A stretch of DNA of 64,000 nucleotides, from positions 1,025,001-1,089,000 of the forward strand of contig NZ_CP014327.1 in assembly GCF_000812665.2 (NCBI RefSeq), in the 5' to 3' direction. The stretch's first letter is position 1. Each line of letters opens with the position of its first letter. The notes beneath the pieces were generated by a model. It saw nothing but the letters and a program-made list of their open reading frames with translations. It did no database searches and was not told the DNA's origin. Both the position numbers and the translations under genes were made by a program. This stretch comes from Falsihalocynthiibacter arcticus (GTDB taxonomy: Bacteria; Pseudomonadota; Alphaproteobacteria; Rhodobacterales; Rhodobacteraceae). Of the stretch, positions 60,438 to 64,000 are shown in pieces.

Positions 60438-63398
60438 CTATTGCTCGGGCACCAAAATTTCGCGTTTCCCGACGTGGTTGGCTGCGGAAATTAAGTTCTC
60501 GTCTTCCATTTGCTCAACAAGACGCGCGGCCTTGTTATAGCCGATGGCCAATTTACGTTGGATATAAGAGGTCGAACATTTCCGATCTTTCAACACAATC
60601 GCAACCGCTTGGTCATAGAGCGCGTTTTCACCCGTGGTGTTTCCGCCAAGGCCAAGCACGAGGTCGATTTCACTCTCCGCACCCTCTGCAGGCCCATCAA
60701 CAATACCAGACATATATTCGGGCGTGCCATAGGCCTTGAGGTGGTTCACAACTTCCTCGACTTCTTCATCGCTACAGAACGGGCCGTGAATACGGTTAAT
60801 TTTACCGCCGCCAGCCATATAAAGCATGTCACCCATACCCAAAAGTTGCTCGGCGCCCATTTCGCCAAGAATCGTACGACTGTCGATCTTGCTGGTCACT
60901 TGGAACGAAATACGGGTCGGGAAGTTGGCCTTGATCGTCCCTGTGATAACGTCAACAGACGGACGCTGCGTGGCCATAATCAGGTGGATACCTGAGGCAC
61001 GCGCCATTTGGGCAAGCCTCTGAATGCAAGCTTCGATTTCCTTACCTGCGACCATCATAAGGTCCGCCATCTCGTCGACGACGACAACGATATAGGGCAT
61101 CTTTTCCGGTGCGAATTCTTCGGTTTCAAAAGTAGGATCACCGGTTTCATCGTCAAAGCCCGTTTGCACGGTTCGGCTGAACATTTTATCCTTCGCAAGT
61201 GCGTCACTAACGCGCCCATTATAGCCATCAATATTCCGCACGCCCATTTTGGACATCTTGCGATAGCGTTCTTCCATTTCGCCAACGACCCATTTCAGGG
61301 CCACAACGGCCTTTTTAGGGTCTGTTACGACGGGGCTAAGCAAGTGGGGGATGCCATCATAAACACTCAACTCAAGCATTTTCGGGTCGATCATAATCAG
61401 GCGGCACTCTTCGGGTGTTAATTTATAAAGCAGCGACAAAATCATCGTGTTGATCGCCACGGATTTACCCGCGCCGGTCGTCCCCGCAATCAAAAGGTGG
61501 GGCATTTTGGCGAGGTTGGCTACGATCGGTTCCCCACCAATATCCTTACCCAAAGCAAGCGGCAATTTCATGCTGGAATCGCCGAAATCCCGCGCCGCAA
61601 GAATTTCGCGCAGCACAACCATTTCACGGTTTACGTTGGGCAACTCGATCCCAATAACCGAGCGACCAGGTACGGTGGAAACGCGCGCGGAAAGCGCCGA
61701 CATTGAGCGCGCAATATCATCCGCAAGGCCGATAACACGGCTGGCTTTCAAACCGGGCGCAGGCTCAAGTTCATACATCGTGACAACTGGGCCGGGTCGA
61801 ACGGCGACGATTTCGCCTTTCACGCCATAATCGTCCAATACATTTTCAAGCATCCGCGCGTTTTCTTCGAGCGCTTCATCCGACAAAATGTGGCGCTGAA
61901 CCGAACCTGGGCTGGCCAAAAGCGAGAGGGGCGGTAACTCAAACTCGGTCGCGGATTCGTCAAATTGCAACGCAGGTTGCGCCTCGGCTTGGGCCTGACG
62001 CGAAGGTAGGATCGGTTTGCGTGCCCCGTGTTGAACCATAGGTTTTGTGATCGGCGCAGAAGGAAGTTGGGGTGCGGCCACTCTGGCAACAGGTGGCGGC
62101 GTCGGGGCGATATCAGGCGCAATCTGCGGTTCTACCTCCTGCGGATACTCATAGGTGTCAGTCTCTAACACGGCCTCTTCCACATCGTATTCTGCAAAAT
62201 CTTCGACTGTGGCAGGGGAATTCAGAACCAAGGGGGCCGGTTTTTGGGATCGTAGCATTTTGGGCTCTGCCCGAACACTGGCACGCGGCGCATGACGCAC
62301 ACGAGACTTGATGATCTCAGAAATTCGCGCTTTGATTCGAGCCTCGTCGTCCATTTCGCCTGACGCCTCAACCTTGGCAGCGGGCATGTCTTGAACAGGC
62401 GCAGGGCTACGTTTTTTCAGCAAAGGTACGCGCGCAAACAAACCCGGTTTAGGAGCAGGTGCCGCATGTGTCGGTGCAGCCATGGGGGCGGGAGCGGCCA
62501 AGACCTGTGCGGGTTCTTGGATGTCACGTGCAGGGGCGGCACGCGATTTCGGTGCCGAAAGAACAGGTTCCGCACGCACAACCTGTGCCGGCCGATGAGC
62601 TTGTTGAGGGCGAGCAACCACGGGCTGTACGTTAAAATCACCGTCTAGATGCTCTTCGAAAACCGCGTCTTCCTCCGCAATGCGAGCCGCCATTTCACGG
62701 CGCTCGTTCCGGCTCTCTTGAACACGTTTCGCGGCCAGAACAGCTTCATTCGCACCACGCCCCATGAGGGTCATTAGGCGCGCGTACCCCATGATCAAAC
62801 CCACGAGGAGGAACCGGCCGATAACGCGCAACTCAGGTTTAGTGAAGCCCAACACAAAGACAGCAGCCCCCAACATTGCCACGCCAGAAACCAGCGAAAA
62901 CAGTTTGAAACCGACCGTCGTTGTAACGCCAACTGCGTTGAGCAATCCTCCGGACACCATTTCACCGAACATACCGCCCAACCCAAAGCTGTGATCCCAG
63001 CTTACGGATGGCGCGTAAGTTTCGGCATGAACCGAAAAAATCGCAATCCAAATCGGTAGGAAAATCAACCGTGAGATAGCGCGCTCTTCGCCTTGATGCG
63101 CCGCAAATCGCACACCCCAAACAAGCATCGCAATGGGAACACCCCAACTCGCTACGCCTGCGATAATGAAAAGTGGCGACGCGATCGCCGCACCAAAGCC
63201 ACCCAACCAGTTTTGGATCGGGGCGCTTGTGGCGGAAAACCAACTCGGGTCTGTGGGCGAGTAAGACGCAAGTATCAACGTCGTCAACAGGCCTGCAACG
63301 ACCATTGCGACACCAATGAGTTCTTTGCCGCGTCTTTCGATGGCGGCCGTTACATTGGAGTCCAACAATGGGTCTCGTTGCCGTGTTTGATACGCCAT
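60438..63398 (-). CDS. ftsK: DNA translocase FtsK
   Basis: A 986-residue septal DNA pump that resolves chromosome dimers with XerCD. Four to five N-terminal membrane helices (about 30-215), a long Pro/Ala-rich linker (240-480), then the RecA-like motor: Walker [16 protein letters not shown], Walker [37 protein letters not shown]-terminal winged-helix gamma domain ([20 protein letters not shown]) reads the polar KOPS-type sites. It starts 6 bases after the aminotransferase stop. Confidence 0.97.
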   Translation of the reverse strand: MAYQTRQRDPLLDSNVTAAIERRGKELIGVAMVVAGLLTTLILASYSPTDPSWFSATSAPIQNWLGGFGAAIASPLFIIAGVASWGVPIAMLVWGVRFAAHQGEERAISRLIFLPIWIAIFSVHAETYAPSVSWDHSFGLGGMFGEMVSGGLLNAVGVTTTVGFKLFSLVSGVAMLGAAVFVLGFTKPELRVIGRFLLVGLIMGYARLMTLMGRGANEAVLAAKRVQESRNERREMAARIAEEDAVFEEHLDGDFNVQPVVARPQQAHRPAQVVRAEPVLSAPKSRAAPARDIQEPAQVLAAPAPMAAPTHAAPAPKPGLFARVPLLKKRSPAPVQDMPAAKVEASGEMDDEARIKARISEIIKSRVRHAPRASVRAEPKMLRSQKPAPLVLNSPATVEDFAEYDVEEAVLETDTYEYPQEVEPQIAPDIAPTPPPVARVAAPQLPSAPITKPMVQHGARKPILPSRQAQAEAQPALQFDESATEFELPPLSLLASPGSVQRHILSDEALEENARMLENVLDDYGVKGEIVAVRPGPVVTMYELEPAPGLKASRVIGLADDIARSMSALSARVSTVPGRSVIGIELPNVNREMVVLREILAARDFGDSSMKLPLALGKDIGGEPIVANLAKMPHLLIAGTTGAGKSVAINTMILSLLYKLTPEECRLIMIDPKMLELSVYDGIPHLLSPVVTDPKKAVVALKWVVGEMEERYRKMSKMGVRNIDGYNGRVSDALAKDKMFSRTVQTGFDDETGDPTFETEEFAPEKMPYIVVVVDEMADLMMVAGKEIEACIQRLAQMARASGIHLIMATQRPSVDVITGTIKANFPTRISFQVTSKIDSRTILGEMGAEQLLGMGDMLYMAGGGKINRIHGPFCSDEEVEEVVNHLKAYGTPEYMSGIVDGPAEGAESEIDLVLGLGGNTTGENALYDQAVAIVLKDRKCSTSYIQRKLAIGYNKAARLVEQMEDENLISAANHVGKREILVPEQ

Positions 63399-63404
63399 AC
63401 TCTA

Positions 63405-64000
63405 CTATCCTTCGCTATAGATACAGTTTCGGATCTTCTTCAGACCCGCCCGCACCTCTTCTTTTGGGGCCACGAGGGCGACACGAATGTAGCCCTGACC
63501 CGGATTATGTCCGTTTATGTCGCGACTAAGATATGCGCCGGGAAGAACCCGTACACCCGTATCGCGCCAAAGCTTTAACGCTGCTGCCTCTCCATCCTCA
63601 ACCGGAAGCCAAAGGAAAAAACCGGCTTCGGGAGATTCGTAGTTTTCGATGCCGTCGAATATCTCGTCCGCAATATCGAATTTTTCCGCATAGAGCTTTC
63701 TGTTCGCAACTACATGTGCCTCATCATCCCAGACTTTTGCGGCCGCCATTTGCAGTGGCAGAGGCAAAGGGGCGCCAGAATAGGCCCGAAGCAAGCTCAA
63801 ACGCGCCATCGTCTCTGGGCCACCCGCAATAAATCCAGACCGCAAGCCAGGCAGGTTTGACCGCTTCGATAAGGAGTGAAAAATCACGACGCGTTCGGGA
63901 TCAGCACCCATTTCTGCAGCAACTTGAAGTACACCAACCGGTGCATCAACCCGATATATTTCGGAGTAACACTCATCCGCTAGAATTTGAAAATCAAACT
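63405..64000 (-). CDS. Class I/II aminotransferase, DapC-like (5' end outside the window)
   Basis: The frame is open to the window edge, so about 198 C-terminal residues are seen. ILADECYSEIY contains the PLP-contacting Asp/Tyr pair, and the PLP-binding lysine is in FHSLSKRSNLPGLRSGF. The end, GYIRVALVAPKEEVRAGL, has the conserved Arg. The sequence around the lysine resembles succinyldiaminopimelate aminotransferase (DapC), which would fit dapB in this window. Other class I aminotransferases with the same loop are possible. An internal ATG at 63911 is not the start. Confidence 0.85.
   Translation of the reverse strand, partial: FDFQILADECYSEIYRVDAPVGVLQVAAEMGADPERVVIFHSLSKRSNLPGLRSGFIAGGPETMARLSLLRAYSGAPLPLPLQMAAAKVWDDEAHVVANRKLYAEKFDIADEIFDGIENYESPEAGFFLWLPVEDGEAAALKLWRDTGVRVLPGAYLSRDINGHNPGQGYIRVALVAPKEEVRAGLKKIRNCIYSEG

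Noticed and set aside
1-64000. CRISPR arrays, rRNA operons, prophage or toxin-antitoxin loci
   Set aside because: No regularly spaced repeats, rRNA signatures, phage structural genes or recognisable toxin-antitoxin pairs were seen.

Overview
This window looks like chromosomal DNA of a marine Rhodobacteraceae (Roseobacter-group alphaproteobacterium) of moderate GC content. The assignment rests on protein resemblance (zinc-ribbon DinB, LolA, FtsK, HspQ, MsrPQ) and on familiar alphaproteobacterial gene neighbourhoods: rsmB / heparinase-like / purH / lspA / DUF3035 lipoprotein / two M16 proteins / mutL / rmuC, and rbfA / truB / rpsO / pnp. It also rests on the paired LYS1/LYS9-type saccharopine dehydrogenases. 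GC content was judged by eye, not computed.

Layout. 1-11 kb: methionine sulfoxide repair (msrPQ), a secreted Cache-like protein, a membrane-anchored glutamate-synthase-like flavoprotein, clpB (split by a frameshift) behind a heat-shock-type promoter, pyrF, a QmcA/NfeD membrane pair, dinB and an N-formylglutamate amidohydrolase-like gene. 11.3-12.9 kb: tRNA-Val(GAC), rpmJ and a fatty acid desaturase. 12.9-21.4 kb: a seven-gene minus-strand operon in which a complete branched-chain-type ABC importer lies between two different CoA ligases. It faces a hybrid histidine kinase plus OmpR-type regulator (21.6-24.2 kb). The shared promoter region carries an 11-bp-spaced direct repeat suited to such a regulator. 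24.2-30.4 kb: a LysR regulator, an orphan formate dehydrogenase alpha subunit and, divergently, two saccharopine dehydrogenases.

30.4-42.2 kb is one long minus-strand block of housekeeping genes with many 4-bp stop/start overlaps. 42.2-51.6 kb is the dapB / rbfA / truB / rpsO / pnp area. It is interrupted twice: by an acidic RTX-repeat protein between truB and rpsO, and by an IS30-family transposase plus a dihydrofolate-reductase-like gene between rpsO and pnp. 51.6-55.1 kb is a minus-strand run (thiolase, free-Met-R-SO reductase, GFA, pseudouridine synthase, 1-Cys peroxiredoxin). 55.1-56.0 kb holds a STAS/anti-sigma-kinase pair, followed by a structured intergenic region before a gamma-glutamyltransferase. 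57.8-64 kb: hspQ, an AEC carrier, a lipoprotein transglycosylase, lolA, ftsK and the 3' part of a DapC-like aminotransferase that runs off the window.

No intergenic stretch exceeds about 300 bases, and the larger ones are described. I saw no CRISPR array, prophage or rRNA operon. The best leads are the split clpB whose break falls at the natural ClpB80 boundary, the two-ligase transporter operon with its candidate regulator site, the alternative-stem element upstream of ggt, the STAS/HATPase pair without a phosphatase, and the orphan fdsA.
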